A stretch of 64,000 nt of DNA from assembly GCA_937996625.1 (NCBI GenBank), contig CALKVA010000010.1, positions 141,969 through 205,968 of the forward strand. The letters run 5' to 3'. Of this stretch, positions 1 to 9,653 are shown in pieces. A program made the position numbers and the translations under genes. How positions within the stretch are numbered: position 1 is the stretch's first letter; each line of letters begins with the position of its first letter. The stretch comes from UBA5951 sp009936885 (GTDB taxonomy: Bacteria > Pseudomonadota > Alphaproteobacteria > Puniceispirillales > Puniceispirillaceae). Below the pieces are notes generated by a model. The model saw only the letters and a list, made by a program, of their open reading frames with translations. It was not told the DNA's origin and searched no databases.

Positions 1-1
1 T

Positions 2-121
2 ATAAGCATCTATGATTTTAATCTGTCAGATGGCGAGATGGAGATAATATCCAGTCTGAGAGAAAAGAATATGCGTCTTGTAGATCCAGAAGTAAGGCGT
101 CCTGTATGGGACCCCCAATAG
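2..121 (+). CDS. Aldo/keto reductase, C-terminal end only
   Basis: The frame is open from the window edge to a TAG at 119-121 and gives 39 residues. The peptide contains IYDFNLSDGEM, a Leu-rich helix and ends in RPVWDPQ. This resembles the C-terminus of prokaryotic aldo/keto reductases of the 2,5-diketogluconate reductase type, where an (F/Y)DF-LSxxEM segment is followed by a short helix and a tail with a VWD-like ending. These enzymes reduce carbonyls with NADPH in the cytosol. The catalytic Asp-Tyr-Lys-His residues lie outside the window. The gene converges on the broken rhodanese gene. Identification rests on the tail alone. Confidence 0.6.
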   Translation: MSIYDFNLSDGEMEIISSLREKNMRLVDPEVRRPVWDPQ

Positions 122-134
122 TTTTGGCGTCATT

Positions 135-533
135 TTAGTACCTATTTTTTAGTACTGGATAATCAGCCTCTATCCATTCCAAAAGGCCGCCTTCTATATC
201 AAATATATAATCAAACCACATCCTCTATAAGTGTTTTAGCGGCAAGTGCTGAGCGTCAGCCAGAAGCATAAAACAAGATAAGCGCTTTATAAGTATTAAA
301 AGGTTGTTTGTAATATGGACTATTTGGGTCTACCCCAAAATTTAAGCATTCCCCGAGGCGCGTGGAATGCATCTTCAATTGTTCCAGTTCGGTTAAGTTC
401 ACGAATATTACGTAAATCTAACAGAATTCCAGTTTCGTTTTTTTAGCATCTCAAAAGCTTGATGCGGCGTTAATCGTTTTATTATTTTTTCAGAATTGGC
501 AACAAGTTCAGATACTGGTGTGATTTCTCTCAT
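135..533 (-). pseudogene. Broken rhodanese-domain protein
   Basis: Read on the minus strand from an ATG at 533, the conceptual protein starts MREITPVSELV and, after correcting breaks, contains the rhodanese segments LLDLRNIRELNRTGTIEDA, FHAPRGMLKFW, a GxRSALAAKTL stretch and IEGGLLEWIEADYP. These match the single-domain sulfurtransferase family in order and spacing. I see four lesions: a frameshift in the T7 tract at 438-444, one in the C4 tract at 333-336, an in-frame TGA at 256-258 where the family has Trp, and a shift near 214-218. The usual active-site Cys position reads Ser (YASG). Two shifts lie in homopolymers and could be sequencing errors, but the nonsense codon and third shift argue for true decay. 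Confidence 0.75.
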
Positions 534-765
534 TTGGTTGCTCCTTAAATTCACTTTTCTCGATGGATAATATAAAATGATATATATGATTTTAAATATA
601 TCTGCCTAAATCAAGCTAGAGGCTAAATTAGGATTTATTTTATTTTATTATTTTTGTTAGGCTATCTTTGCTGAGACTAGCTTTATTATAGTATTCCCTT
701 TTTTAAAAACCAAAAAGAAGTTCTGATTTACCGCGACCACTATCATAATTTTGAGGAGATTTTGC

Positions 766-2652
766 ATGGCTAGTTATCAATCCATTTATGACTATGAAAA
801 ACAGGATAAAGAAGCGTTTTGGCTTCAGGCTGCAAAGCTAATTGACTGGATTATAGAGCCTAAAACGGCGCTTGATAATAGCAATAAGTTGGTAAACCAA
901 TGGTTTTCTGATGGTCAGATGAATAGCTGTTTTAATGCTGTGGACCGGCATGTGCTCGCAGGACGCGGAGAACAAATAGCTATTCAATATGAATCACCCA
1001 TCACAGGGGCAGCCTCTTCACTAAGTTTTGCAGAATTGCAAAAAGCGACTGCCAAATTTGCAGGTATGCTTCTACAGGAAGGGCTTGCCAAAGGCGATAG
1101 GGTAATAATCTATATGCCAATGATTAGCGAGGCTGTAATTGCCATGCTTGGATGCGCTCGTATTGGTGTTGTACATTCGGTTGTATTTGGCGGATTTGCG
1201 GCTGCTGAATTGGCAAAGCGTATTGATGACTGTCAGCCAAAGCTAATTGTAAGTGCATCATGCGGGCATGAGCCAAACAGAATAGTATATTATAAACCGT
1301 TGTTAGATGAAGCCATTAAACAGGCAAATCACAAGCCACATACATGCATTATCTATCAGCGTGACGCTGTGACGGCAGAAATGATAGCAGGCAGGGATAT
1401 TGAGTGGCATGAAGCTATAGAACCCGCATTACCAGCAGAACCTGTTGGCGTTATGGCAACCGACCCTTTATATATTCTATATACATCAGGAACCACTGGA
1501 CAGCCAAAAGGCGTTGTAAGAGATAATGGCGGGCATGCAGTGGCTTTGTGCTGGAGTATGTCACATATTTATGATGTCCATCAAGGGGAGGTGTTTTGGG
1601 CAGCATCTGATATTGGCTGGGTGGTTGGGCATTCTTACATTGTTTATGGCCCATTATTTGCGGGCTGCACCACTATTTTATTTGAAGGAAAACCAGTTGG
1701 CACCCCAGATGCAGCCGCATTCTGGCGTGTGATTGAAAAAAATAACGTAAAAGTGCTATTTACGGCCCCAACGGCATTTAGAGCAATCAAAAGGGAAGAT
1801 TCAAGCGGTAAGCTAATTAAGGAACATGATATCGGATCTTTGAAATATCTTTTTCTAGCAGGAGAGCGGGCAGATCCAGATACCATTATTTGGGCTCAAG
1901 AGAAGTTATCTATTCCAGTTGTTGATCACTGGTGGCAAACTGAGACGGGCTGGTCAATTTGTGCCAACCCTGTTGGGGTTGAGCAATTGCCAATAAAATT
2001 GGGCTCGCCTTGTCTACCCATGCCTGGATATCTCATAGAAATACTAGATGATTCCGGTAATGCAACAGATTTAAATACCCTAGGGTCAATTGCAATTAAG
2101 CTTCCGCTGCCACCATCTTGCCTGTCGACCATTTGGGGCGCTAAGGATGCATTTACCGAAAAATATTTAACCCGGTTTCCTGGATATTATGAAACAGGCG
2201 ATGCTGGATATATAGATGAGGATGGTTACATTTATATAATGGCTAGAACAGACGATGTGATTAATGTTGCTGGCCATAGGCTGTCTACAGGGCAGATAGA
2301 AGAAATCTTGTTAGGACATCCAGATGTTGCTGAATGCGCTGTAATCGGCATTGCAGATGACTTAAAAGGTCAAATACCGCTTGGTTTTATTTGCCTGTAC
2401 CCAGATAAACAGAAATCCCATGAACAAATCTGCACAGAAACAGTTCAATTGGTTATTGATAAAATAGGCCGTGTATCTGCCCTTAAACAGGTGGTAATTA
2501 TAGACAGGCTTCCAAAAACAAGGTCTGGAAAAATTGTTCGCTCTACAATGGTTAAGATAGCAAATGGCGAAGAATGGGTAATGCCGGCTACCATAGACGA
2601 CCCAGCTATACTTGATGAGATTTCAGACGCCTTGGTAATGCAGATGGGATAG
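766..2652 (+). CDS. prpE: Propionate/acyl-CoA synthetase (PrpE type)
   Basis: A 628-aa member of the ANL adenylate-forming family, the same length as classical propionyl-CoA synthetase. It should activate propionate or a related short acid with ATP and CoA in the cytosol. The phosphate-binding loop YTSGTTGQPKG is at residues 239-249, the WWQTETGW motif at 389-396 and the C-terminal catalytic lysine in RSGK at K589. The start at 766 is chosen over an upstream in-frame TTG because GAGGAG sits 7-8 bases before it and the N-terminus then matches the family. It is a single gene between the rhodanese relic and the cold-shock gene. Acetate or acrylate/3-hydroxypropionate are possible alternative substrates; specificity cannot be read from sequence alone. 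Confidence 0.88.
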   Translation: MASYQSIYDYEKQDKEAFWLQAAKLIDWIIEPKTALDNSNKLVNQWFSDGQMNSCFNAVDRHVLAGRGEQIAIQYESPITGAASSLSFAELQKATAKFAGMLLQEGLAKGDRVIIYMPMISEAVIAMLGCARIGVVHSVVFGGFAAAELAKRIDDCQPKLIVSASCGHEPNRIVYYKPLLDEAIKQANHKPHTCIIYQRDAVTAEMIAGRDIEWHEAIEPALPAEPVGVMATDPLYILYTSGTTGQPKGVVRDNGGHAVALCWSMSHIYDVHQGEVFWAASDIGWVVGHSYIVYGPLFAGCTTILFEGKPVGTPDAAAFWRVIEKNNVKVLFTAPTAFRAIKREDSSGKLIKEHDIGSLKYLFLAGERADPDTIIWAQEKLSIPVVDHWWQTETGWSICANPVGVEQLPIKLGSPCLPMPGYLIEILDDSGNATDLNTLGSIAIKLPLPPSCLSTIWGAKDAFTEKYLTRFPGYYETGDAGYIDEDGYIYIMARTDDVINVAGHRLSTGQIEEILLGHPDVAECAVIGIADDLKGQIPLGFICLYPDKQKSHEQICTETVQLVIDKIGRVSALKQVVIIDRLPKTRSGKIVRSTMVKIANGEEWVMPATIDDPAILDEISDALVMQMG

Positions 2653-2696
2653 TGAGTAGCTTTTATTTCAAAAAAATTGATAAAAAATATGTGAAA

Positions 2697-2725
2697 TTGG
2701 CTGGTTTTTGGCATTTTGCTAGAAT
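2697..2725 (+). promoter_or_regulatory. Likely sigma-70 promoter of the cold-shock gene
   Basis: TTGGCT at 2697-2702 and TAGAAT at 2720-2725 are separated by exactly 17 bases. Transcription starting about 7 bases downstream would give a 5' leader of roughly 155 bases before the ATG at 2889. Long leaders are typical of cspA-type mRNAs, whose structure controls translation at low temperature. The leader is AT-rich; I could not identify a specific fold. Confidence 0.5.
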
Positions 2726-2888
2726 AAAGCAGGTTTTGGGTGTATCTTTCATTAAAAAGCATTGCGTAAAGCTCTAAAAACCAGTAATGAGCTTATTCTG
2801 TTAATAAAACAGAAAATAACTAATTGATACGAATAGCTAGTTTTTTATAAGACCAGTTTTTTGTGTTGATAAAAACTGAGGATAAAAA

Positions 2889-3095
2889 ATGGCTAACGGA
2901 AAAGTAAAATGGTTTAATTCACAAAAAGGTTATGGGTTTATTGAGCCTGAAGACGGAACGCAAGATGTGTTCGTGCATATCTCTGCTGTAAAAGGTGCTG
3001 GAATGGATGAATTATCAGATGGACAGTCTCTTTCTTATGAGCTGGAGACTGGTCAAAATGGCAAAACATCAGCTGTGAATTTAACATCGCTGTAA
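2889..3095 (+). CDS. Cold-shock domain protein (CspA family)
   Basis: A 68-aa protein consisting of a single cold-shock domain, which binds single-stranded RNA/DNA and acts as an RNA chaperone in the cytosol. RNP1 reads KGYGFI (residues 13-18) and RNP2 reads DVFVHI (26-31); KVKWFN at 5-10 completes the nucleic-acid face. A GAGG element lies just before the ATG. The gene is monocistronic: it has its own predicted promoter, a long leader and a strong terminator immediately downstream. Which paralogue of the Csp family it represents cannot be told. Confidence 0.95.
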   Translation: MANGKVKWFNSQKGYGFIEPEDGTQDVFVHISAVKGAGMDELSDGQSLSYELETGQNGKTSAVNLTSL

Positions 3096-3118
3096 TAATT
3101 TTCTGATTAATAACAAAG

Positions 3119-3149
3119 CGTCAGATATTAAGATATCTGACGTTTTTTT
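3119..3149 (+). terminator. Rho-independent terminator after the cold-shock gene
   Basis: A perfect 10-bp stem (CGTCAGATAT with ATATCTGACG) closes a four-base TAAG loop and is followed by seven T residues. It begins 23 bases after the stop codon. Confidence 0.93.
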
Positions 3150-3236
3150 ATTCTCATAGACAGGAATAGTCTACGGTATTTCTATTATTTTATTAAATAC
3201 AGATAGAAAAGAGAAGATAGGATTTTATTCCTTTTT

Positions 3237-3437
3237 TTATTTGGGCAAAATTGAAAGATAAGCCCAGCCAAATTTGCTAGCTATAGTCACCTTCACTAAA
3301 TGCAAATCGCACAATAATTTCACAAAAGATAGGCTAACCCCGGAGCCATTCTCTGATGCAAAAAGGTTTTGGCCTTGCATAGGAATACTATTGATATGAT
3401 TTGAAGGAATCTTCTTTCTATTATTATATATGTATAT
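3237..3437 (-). pseudogene. Probable histidine-kinase ATPase-domain remnant
   Basis: On the minus strand an open stretch after a TAG encodes about 66 residues ending at a TAA at 3237-3239. It reads NGSGVSLSFVKLLCDLH, then VTIASKFG and a final SILPK. That order resembles the G2 box and last strands of HATPase_c domains (GxGLGLSxVKxLxELH, then I-S-G and LP). The middle glycine of GLGLS is replaced by Val-Ser, the usual GG after LH is missing and no dimerisation domain is present. It may be the decayed tail of a sensor kinase or a chance resemblance. The rest of 3150-3584 is AT-rich and holds nothing I recognise. Confidence 0.35.
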
Positions 3438-3584
3438 CTATAGAACTTTCAAAATTTTGTATCATAGAGGATTTTTTTTGATGTTTTTTCGTATTTTCCC
3501 AACCATCTTTTATGGCATTTTAGATGATATTTTAATTAACTAAACAAAACGGTGATAACAATAGTCGTTATGAAGTTTCAGCAA

Positions 3585-4670
3585 TCATTCGGATTTGCGA
3601 AATTTAGTTATGAAAAATGGCATAGAAACAAATATAAGAATTACCCGCACCAAATGATGGAATACAACAAACGCAACGTCAAAGCCAAAGATGATAGCTA
3701 AAATCGTGGCTTCGTATAAGCCCCCTGGAACAAAAGCGAGCCAAATCGATAAAAACGCAACGTCTGATATCAGCGTTATTAAGATGGCAACTATCAAATA
3801 GGTAATTATAATTAGCCCAGACGTTATAAAAGCATCGCCGAGCACATTTTTGATCTCCAACAATGAGATTTGGGCTAATCTTGCGCCCACGGATGCGCCA
3901 ATTGTCATTTGTGCTATAATGACAAATTCACTAATTCTAGGCAGTTCTATTATGCCTGTAAAATGTAGGACGCTACTTAAGAATATAGGGCCTAATAAAT
4001 GTGGCATTGGTATTCTAATTATCCTGGCAATCCAAAAGCCGCTGATGCATAATCCAATAAAAAGGCTTGCCTGGAATAAAGATAAATCGGAAATGTTGGG
4101 CATATCTAGAAGTATCTCATTAGAGCGCTCAACTGCTTCTTGGCCTTCGATCAGTATTAAAAATAAGGGGGTAGAAATAAAAACGATAGCTACTCTAACA
4201 AGGTGAAATAATGCAACGACATAATCCTTTTCTACCATTTCACGCGCCATAATTAATGCTTCTGCCTGTCCGCCAGGAATGCTGCATAAGAAGGCTTGTT
4301 TTGGTTCATATTGTTTCACTCTCGTCAAAAACTGAAATGCTATGATGGTCACACATATTGTAGCAATTATCATGATGCTGACGGTGAATAGCCATTTTTG
4401 GGCAGTTAGCAGAATCTCCGGTGTAAAATTAGTGCCTATCAGAACGGAAATTCCAATAATTACGGGAAGGTAAAACCAACCAGCTATAACAAGAACCGGG
4501 CGCGTGTGGCTCACAGATGCGCCAATAACCCATACCCCTAAAAGGCTTCCTAGAAAATACGGTGCTGGGACATTCAGTACTAAAAAAATTTGCGCGCAAA
4601 TAAATGCAATCGATAAGGTAAATATAATTTTGTATAGGTCAGAAAATAATGTCTTGCCAGAAAACTGCAT
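3585..4670 (-). CDS. AbrB-family integral membrane protein
   Basis: A 361-aa membrane protein with about ten hydrophobic segments in two similar halves, as in the AbrB family (PF05145, often mislabelled ammonia monooxygenase). Each half carries the signature Pro-Gly-Gly turn: SIPGGQAEALIMAREM near residue 130 and FVPGGLYEATILA near 313, each followed by a helix containing HLVRV. The ATG at 4670 is chosen because AAGGA lies at good spacing; an upstream TTG at 4709 would add 13 polar residues. Family members are proposed transporters or regulators, but no substrate is established. It is a single gene on its strand; the 247 bases up to the next gene show no clear element. Confidence 0.8.
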   Translation of the reverse strand: MQFSGKTLFSDLYKIIFTLSIAFICAQIFLVLNVPAPYFLGSLLGVWVIGASVSHTRPVLVIAGWFYLPVIIGISVLIGTNFTPEILLTAQKWLFTVSIMIIATICVTIIAFQFLTRVKQYEPKQAFLCSIPGGQAEALIMAREMVEKDYVVALFHLVRVAIVFISTPLFLILIEGQEAVERSNEILLDMPNISDLSLFQASLFIGLCISGFWIARIIRIPMPHLLGPIFLSSVLHFTGIIELPRISEFVIIAQMTIGASVGARLAQISLLEIKNVLGDAFITSGLIIITYLIVAILITLISDVAFLSIWLAFVPGGLYEATILAIIFGFDVAFVVFHHLVRVILIFVSMPFFITKFRKSE

Positions 4671-4917
4671 AAACTTGTCCTTGTGGGGATTTGAGCAGCA
4701 GCTCAACAATTTTGAATGATTAAATTGTTATGTATAACGATTTATATTTTGAAAAGAGTATTCTAACTTGTAGAATTAAGCAAATAGGAGTAGCAAAATT
4801 AATCTGTTTCAACAGACTAAAAAACTATAAAACGAATATGTTATGAAATTAAGAGTGGTTTTTTAAAAGAATATTAGGCGTGCACTGCACAAACTACAGG
4901 TATGCTGGACAATAATA

Positions 4918-6348
4918 ATGGATAGAATAAAAGCATTTATAAATGGCCACTTTCAGACCTCTGATGGGGAAGTTTTAATTAAAATTAATCCAGTTTCAGG
5001 TGCGCCAATAGCAGAAGTTGAAAAGACAGATACCGCGCTTTTAGAGCAAGCAATCACAGCTGCAAAAAATGCGCAGATAGAATGGTCTTCTCTTACAGGT
5101 CAGGAGCGCGGTCACATAATGATGCGTGCAGGCAGGATGCTGGCAAGTTCTCTTGAAGAATTAACAAGGCTAGAGGTAAGAGATGTTGGAAAATCGTGGT
5201 CGGAGGCAATTTCAGCTGATGTTCCGTGCGGTGCAGAAGCATATGAATATTTTGGCTCACTGGCTGCCACATTAACAGGGACTTCTCATAAATGGTCTGG
5301 TGCAAGAGGCTTTACAGAGCGCGTTCCGCTTGGGATTTGCGCTGGTATTGGGGCTTGGAATTATCCAACTCAAATAGCATGTTGGAAATCAGCACCTGCA
5401 TTAGCTATGGGGAATGCCTTTATATTAAAGCCTTCAGAAATGACCCCCTATACCGCAAATGCGATAGCGGAGATATTACAACAAGCAGGGTTGCCAGCTG
5501 GCCTTTTTCAGGTGGTACATGGTGATTTCTCGGTGGGTCATGCATTATGTGAACATCCAGAGATCGCCAAAATATCATTGACTGGCGGTGTTGAAACTGG
5601 AAAGAAAATCCTAGCGCAATCTGCCTCTACTTTAAAGAAAGTGACACTTGAGTTAGGTGGCAAAGCGCCTTTAATTGTGTTTGCAGATGCTGATTTCGAT
5701 CTAGCAGTGCAAACTGCGCTTGATGCAAATTTTTATACAGCCGGGGAGGTTTGCTCAAACGCAACACGCGTTTTTGTTGATGAAAAAATCTTGGATAAAT
5801 TTGTGGAAGCGATGAAGGACAAAACGCAGGCATTAAAAATTGGTGATCCTATGAAAGAGGAAACTCAAATTGGGGCGCTTATTTCAGAACATCACCTAGA
5901 AAAAGTACTATCCTATATTTCAATTGGCAAATCTGAGGGTGCTCATCTAGTTACTGGGGGCGAGAGGCAATTTCCAGATGGGTGCGAGGGTGGTTTTTTT
6001 ATAAGTCCTGCTATTTTTACAGATTGCAAAGATGATATGCGAATTGTAAAGGAAGAGATTTTTGGGCCTGTTATGGCAGTATTAAGTTTTAGGGGTGAGG
6101 AAGAGGTTATTGAGAGGGCGAATAACACCCCATTTGGGTTAGGGGCAGGAATAATGACGTCTGATCTATCACGGGCGCACCGTGTTGCAGATAAGCTTGA
6201 TGCTGGTAATATTTGGATAAATAGTTACAACCTAATTCCCCCTGACTGGCCTTTTGGAGGTGTCAAGCAATCTGGTTTTGGTAGAGAATCCTCGGTTTTT
6301 GCTCTTGAAAGCTACAGCCAAGTAAAAGCAACCTATATTCAATATTAG
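4918..6348 (+). CDS. betB: Betaine-aldehyde-type NAD-dependent dehydrogenase
   Basis: A 476-aa aldehyde dehydrogenase. The catalytic cysteine is C279 in GEVCSNATRVFV, a context typical of betaine aldehyde and 4-trimethylaminobutyraldehyde dehydrogenases, and the general base is E245 in LELGGK. The C-terminal WPFGGVKQSGFGRE motif is also family-typical. It would oxidise a trimethylammonio-aldehyde to glycine betaine or 4-trimethylaminobutyrate in the cytosol. No choline dehydrogenase, BetI regulator or betaine transporter is adjacent, so the symbol is a family assignment. The start has only a weak upstream ribosome-binding sequence (GCTGGA). It converges on a DMT transporter with 25 bases between stops. 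Confidence 0.82.
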   Translation: MDRIKAFINGHFQTSDGEVLIKINPVSGAPIAEVEKTDTALLEQAITAAKNAQIEWSSLTGQERGHIMMRAGRMLASSLEELTRLEVRDVGKSWSEAISADVPCGAEAYEYFGSLAATLTGTSHKWSGARGFTERVPLGICAGIGAWNYPTQIACWKSAPALAMGNAFILKPSEMTPYTANAIAEILQQAGLPAGLFQVVHGDFSVGHALCEHPEIAKISLTGGVETGKKILAQSASTLKKVTLELGGKAPLIVFADADFDLAVQTALDANFYTAGEVCSNATRVFVDEKILDKFVEAMKDKTQALKIGDPMKEETQIGALISEHHLEKVLSYISIGKSEGAHLVTGGERQFPDGCEGGFFISPAIFTDCKDDMRIVKEEIFGPVMAVLSFRGEEEVIERANNTPFGLGAGIMTSDLSRAHRVADKLDAGNIWINSYNLIPPDWPFGGVKQSGFGRESSVFALESYSQVKATYIQY

Positions 6349-6373
6349 GGAGCCCCTAAATCGCATGGCTTAG

Positions 6374-7282
6374 TTATGTTGTAAGTTTTGCTTCTTCAGG
6401 TACAGTTTTTGTTTTACGAAGAAATTCGCGCCAAACAATTACAAGACAGCTCAGAAAAATAGCAGAAGCGCCAATAAGTTCAAAGACCGTTGGTATTTCG
6501 GCAAAGTAAAAATATCCAGCTATGCCAGCGACAGGGAGTTGCAAGTATCTAAGCGTTGTTACAACAACAGCGTCTGCATGCCGATAAGCAAGAGTGACTG
6601 ATAGTTGAAGGAAAGATGCAATTACCCCGAGCACTAACAATAAAATCCAAATATCTGCGTTGTGTAAAAAATTAATTGGAATTGGAAAAATAGTTGTACC
6701 TACTAATGCAACGATAATAGAGCCAGCACAATTATGCACTAAGGTAACCGAAACAGGAGAATCTGATTTTCCAAGCTTTCTTAATATAATTGACAAAGCA
6801 GCACCTGTAAGTGCAGCAGCAATGCCAAATATGACCCCATAACTAACCGAGCTGGAAAACGGATTAGTAATAATTAATACGCCTACCATTCCTAAGATAA
6901 CAGCTGACCAGCGATAAATACCTATTCTTTCGTTTAAAAATACTGGGGAAGCAAGTGTCACAAATATAATTGAGCTTTGAAATAGTGCAGTAGCTAAGCC
7001 AAGAGACATATTCTGAATTGCAAGAAACCAAAGGCTTATTCCAGTTAAGCCCAAAACAACTCTAAGGCTCATTGTTAATTTATTATTGATGAAAAATAGG
7101 CGGTATTGATGAATTGCGAAGGCAAAAACAAATAAAATAGGAAGAGAGAACCAAAAGCGGGATATCAGAATATGAATAATGGCTATATCATCTTGAGCCA
7201 ATATTTTAACTAGCATACTTGTTACCACACTTAAAATAACGGTGAGGGTGGAGAATAGGACACCTTTGGCAATCTCTGTCAT
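6374..7282 (-). CDS. EamA/DMT-family transporter
   Basis: A 302-aa, very hydrophobic protein with about ten transmembrane helices, the size and pattern of the two-EamA-domain drug/metabolite transporter superfamily. The N-terminal half has the usual loop with a short basic patch (RFWFSLPILF) and the C-terminal half ends in a basic, cytoplasmic tail. These carriers generally export amino acids, metabolites or drugs across the inner membrane; the substrate is unknown. It is divergent from a second DMT gene across 159 bases, suggesting paired or shared control. Confidence 0.82.
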   Translation of the reverse strand: MTEIAKGVLFSTLTVILSVVTSMLVKILAQDDIAIIHILISRFWFSLPILFVFAFAIHQYRLFFINNKLTMSLRVVLGLTGISLWFLAIQNMSLGLATALFQSSIIFVTLASPVFLNERIGIYRWSAVILGMVGVLIITNPFSSSVSYGVIFGIAAALTGAALSIILRKLGKSDSPVSVTLVHNCAGSIIVALVGTTIFPIPINFLHNADIWILLLVLGVIASFLQLSVTLAYRHADAVVVTTLRYLQLPVAGIAGYFYFAEIPTVFELIGASAIFLSCLVIVWREFLRKTKTVPEEAKLTT

Positions 7283-7441
7283 TCTGTTCGCTTTTTCAGT
7301 AATAAAAGGTGGAAGTATACCCTAAATTAGAAATCATATATAGCAGAATAGAGGCACCTTATAATATCTTGTTAGTGATTGACTAAAAAACTTACCTATA
7401 GTTTATGATTTGCAGGTCAGTCAGCATTTAAAGGGCGGTTT

Positions 7442-8323
7442 ATGAGTAAATATGCAGGATCGCTTTTTGGGCTTATAGCATTTAGTCTGTTAGCGATACA
7501 TGATGTTTTTGTTAAGCTTCTATCTGTACATTATCTACCTTTTCAGATTGTTTTTATTGCCTCATTAATGGCAATACCATTAGCGCTTTCAATCCTTCCT
7601 TTTTTCTCAGACATCACATCGTTTAAGCCTATTTTTCCAAAATTAATGATTATGCGCGTAATCGCGATGACACTCACCTCTGTAAGTGTTTTTTTTGCAA
7701 TATCTTCAATACCGTTGACAGAGCTATATGCATTGCTTTTCTCAGCGCCCATTCTAATTACGGCGCTTTCAGCGCCTATTCTAGGCGAGCCAGTTGGATG
7801 GCGTAGATGGCTAGCAGTTCTTTTTGGGTTTTGCGGTGTGTTAGTTGTTTTGCAACCTACTTTATCTGTTCCTCATTTTGGGCATTTAGGGGCGCTCATC
7901 GCTGCATTTGGCATTGCCTTTAATTCAATTTTGCTACGCAAACTCGGGGATAAGGAGCAGGTGGCATTAGTGCTTGTTTATCCATTAATTGGAAATGTGT
8001 TTATAATGGGCTTTATATCCGTATTTATGTATGAGCCAATGCCGATAGAGCATCTAGGACTATCATTTCTGGTAGCTGTGTTTTCGGTGATAGCTATGTC
8101 TCTTATTATCTTTGCATACCGAATTTCTAAAGCAGTACTTGTTGCCCCGATGCAATATTCCCAAATCATATCGGGGTCATTTCTGGGATGGTTATTTTTC
8201 GCTGAGAAGGTTGAGCTTCATGTAATGGTTGGCGCTACTGTCATTATTGGCAGTGGGTTTTTTATATTTGTAAGAGAAGCAAACAAGAAAATCCCAGCCT
8301 CTATCTCACAAAGGCCGATTTAG
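7442..8323 (+). CDS. EamA/DMT-family transporter
   Basis: A 293-aa protein with about ten membrane helices in two EamA repeats; the second repeat starts near residue 150 with GALIAAFGIAFNSILLRKLG, a typical repeat-boundary helix followed by a basic residue pair. AAAGGG precedes the ATG by about 6 bases. It is not a close copy of the divergent neighbour. Export of a small metabolite is the family expectation. Downstream lies the broken DUF3422 gene in convergent orientation. Confidence 0.84.
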   Translation: MSKYAGSLFGLIAFSLLAIHDVFVKLLSVHYLPFQIVFIASLMAIPLALSILPFFSDITSFKPIFPKLMIMRVIAMTLTSVSVFFAISSIPLTELYALLFSAPILITALSAPILGEPVGWRRWLAVLFGFCGVLVVLQPTLSVPHFGHLGALIAAFGIAFNSILLRKLGDKEQVALVLVYPLIGNVFIMGFISVFMYEPMPIEHLGLSFLVAVFSVIAMSLIIFAYRISKAVLVAPMQYSQIISGSFLGWLFFAEKVELHVMVGATVIIGSGFFIFVREANKKIPASISQRPI

Positions 8324-8335
8324 CCAACACATCAA

Positions 8336-9653
8336 TTATCCCCTTATTTTTTTGGATATAGAGCGATGCTTCTTACGTGTTGCTTGGTTAATAATTGTGT
8401 AGATAATAAATGCAACAATAGGAACAGATAACGCTTTTATCTGCGGTACTGCTAATGGTAGATACTGACTGGGTATTGTAGTTGCAATATACTCGACAAG
8501 TCTGACCCCATAATAGGCACCTGCAATTGCAAACAACCCCTCAACAGTCTGTTGCAGTCTTAGCTGTGTTGATGCCTCTTATCCATAGAGGCAAGCAAAG
8601 CGGTATTTTGATTTTGTATCATGGTTTCCGTTTAAGCACACAAAAGTGAGCCAGCATGAGCTACACGTTCTGAGACTGAAATTAGTCTCTCACCAAAAGC
8701 AATGCAAGTCTGCATAGCAGGAAGCATTCGTCTATTTAAAAAACCAAGTATACTCTGAAATCCATCAAGACGATACATATTAAGACCAGATACCCGCGCG
8801 AAAAAGATTTCCTGATATGCTTTTGTTGCTGATAGCCTGTAAGAGGTTACAGCCGACATCTCTTCTATGCGCGCGGCTATTTTTGATAATCTTGGAAGAA
8901 GGGCATCTACATCGTTTGATTCAACGTCAATTTGCCAACTTAAATTTTGAATTAGCTCTTGAAGCTCTTTTTCCATAGCTGAGAGTTCGCTCATTCGGCT
9001 TTTGACATTGGGTATCCTAAAAATCGTTAAAATCTGGTATGTTTCTAGTTCTTACAACCTCAAAATTGATCTACCAACCAAATCAGGATTAAGACTGTTA
9101 TTTAGAAATATAACTCGGGAAAAACCCGTATTATCTATATCAAAGCTAAAATGAAGTTGCCCAGCCCTCTCATAAATCTGGGAAGAGCCTGAATTATCAA
9201 CTGCTAGCAACTCGTATATTGCATCTGATGTAATCGAATCTCCCTCAAAATCACCAATTTCAAGCCATATTGCGTGGAATACCGGTACTGGAATTGTATT
9301 TATTATTTCAAAGGGAAGGAACAATGCAGCATCTTTGTTAAACGCGAAAATAGGTAGTCCCATGTTTCCCGTATTATCATTTACAATAAATGTAATCGTA
9401 ACAAATTCTGTATGACGCTCTATCCTGAGAATAAAATGCTCTAAGACTTCGCGTCTAAATTTCTCACTATTTTCAATGATAGTGACAGAACAATCTTAAG
9501 CCAGCAATTTATATGGGCAAGTATGGAGCTGTCATTTCCTTCAAATAGAAAAATATAACGAATTAACCTGCCTGTGCCGTCATAGCCGAAGAAGGGAGGG
9601 GTATGTAACTCATTTGATAAGGCACGCCGGAGCGGATGTTGCTGCATAGTCAT
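8336..9653 (-). pseudogene. Broken DUF3422-family membrane protein
   Basis: Four minus-strand pieces line up with one DUF3422 protein of about 430 residues: HPLRRALSNELHTPPFFGYDGTGR at the start (ATG 9653), ERHTEF and a long middle section, then KRHQ-QLRLQQTVEG and a C-terminal part with two hydrophobic helices ending at 8336. Lesions: a frameshift near 9495, a TAA at 9052-9054 where the family has Leu, a TAA at 8632-8634, and a frameshift near 8565. Apart from these points the coding sequence is well preserved, so inactivation seems recent. The family has an N-terminal soluble region, a helical middle and a C-terminal membrane anchor; its function is unknown. The 297 bases upstream hold no gene. 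Confidence 0.85.

Noticed and set aside
3850..4206. 118-codon plus-strand frame
   Set aside because: Antisense to the AbrB-family gene with no independent support.
6349..6373. Terminator between betB-type gene and DMT gene
   Set aside because: The 25-base gap shows no stem long enough to call.
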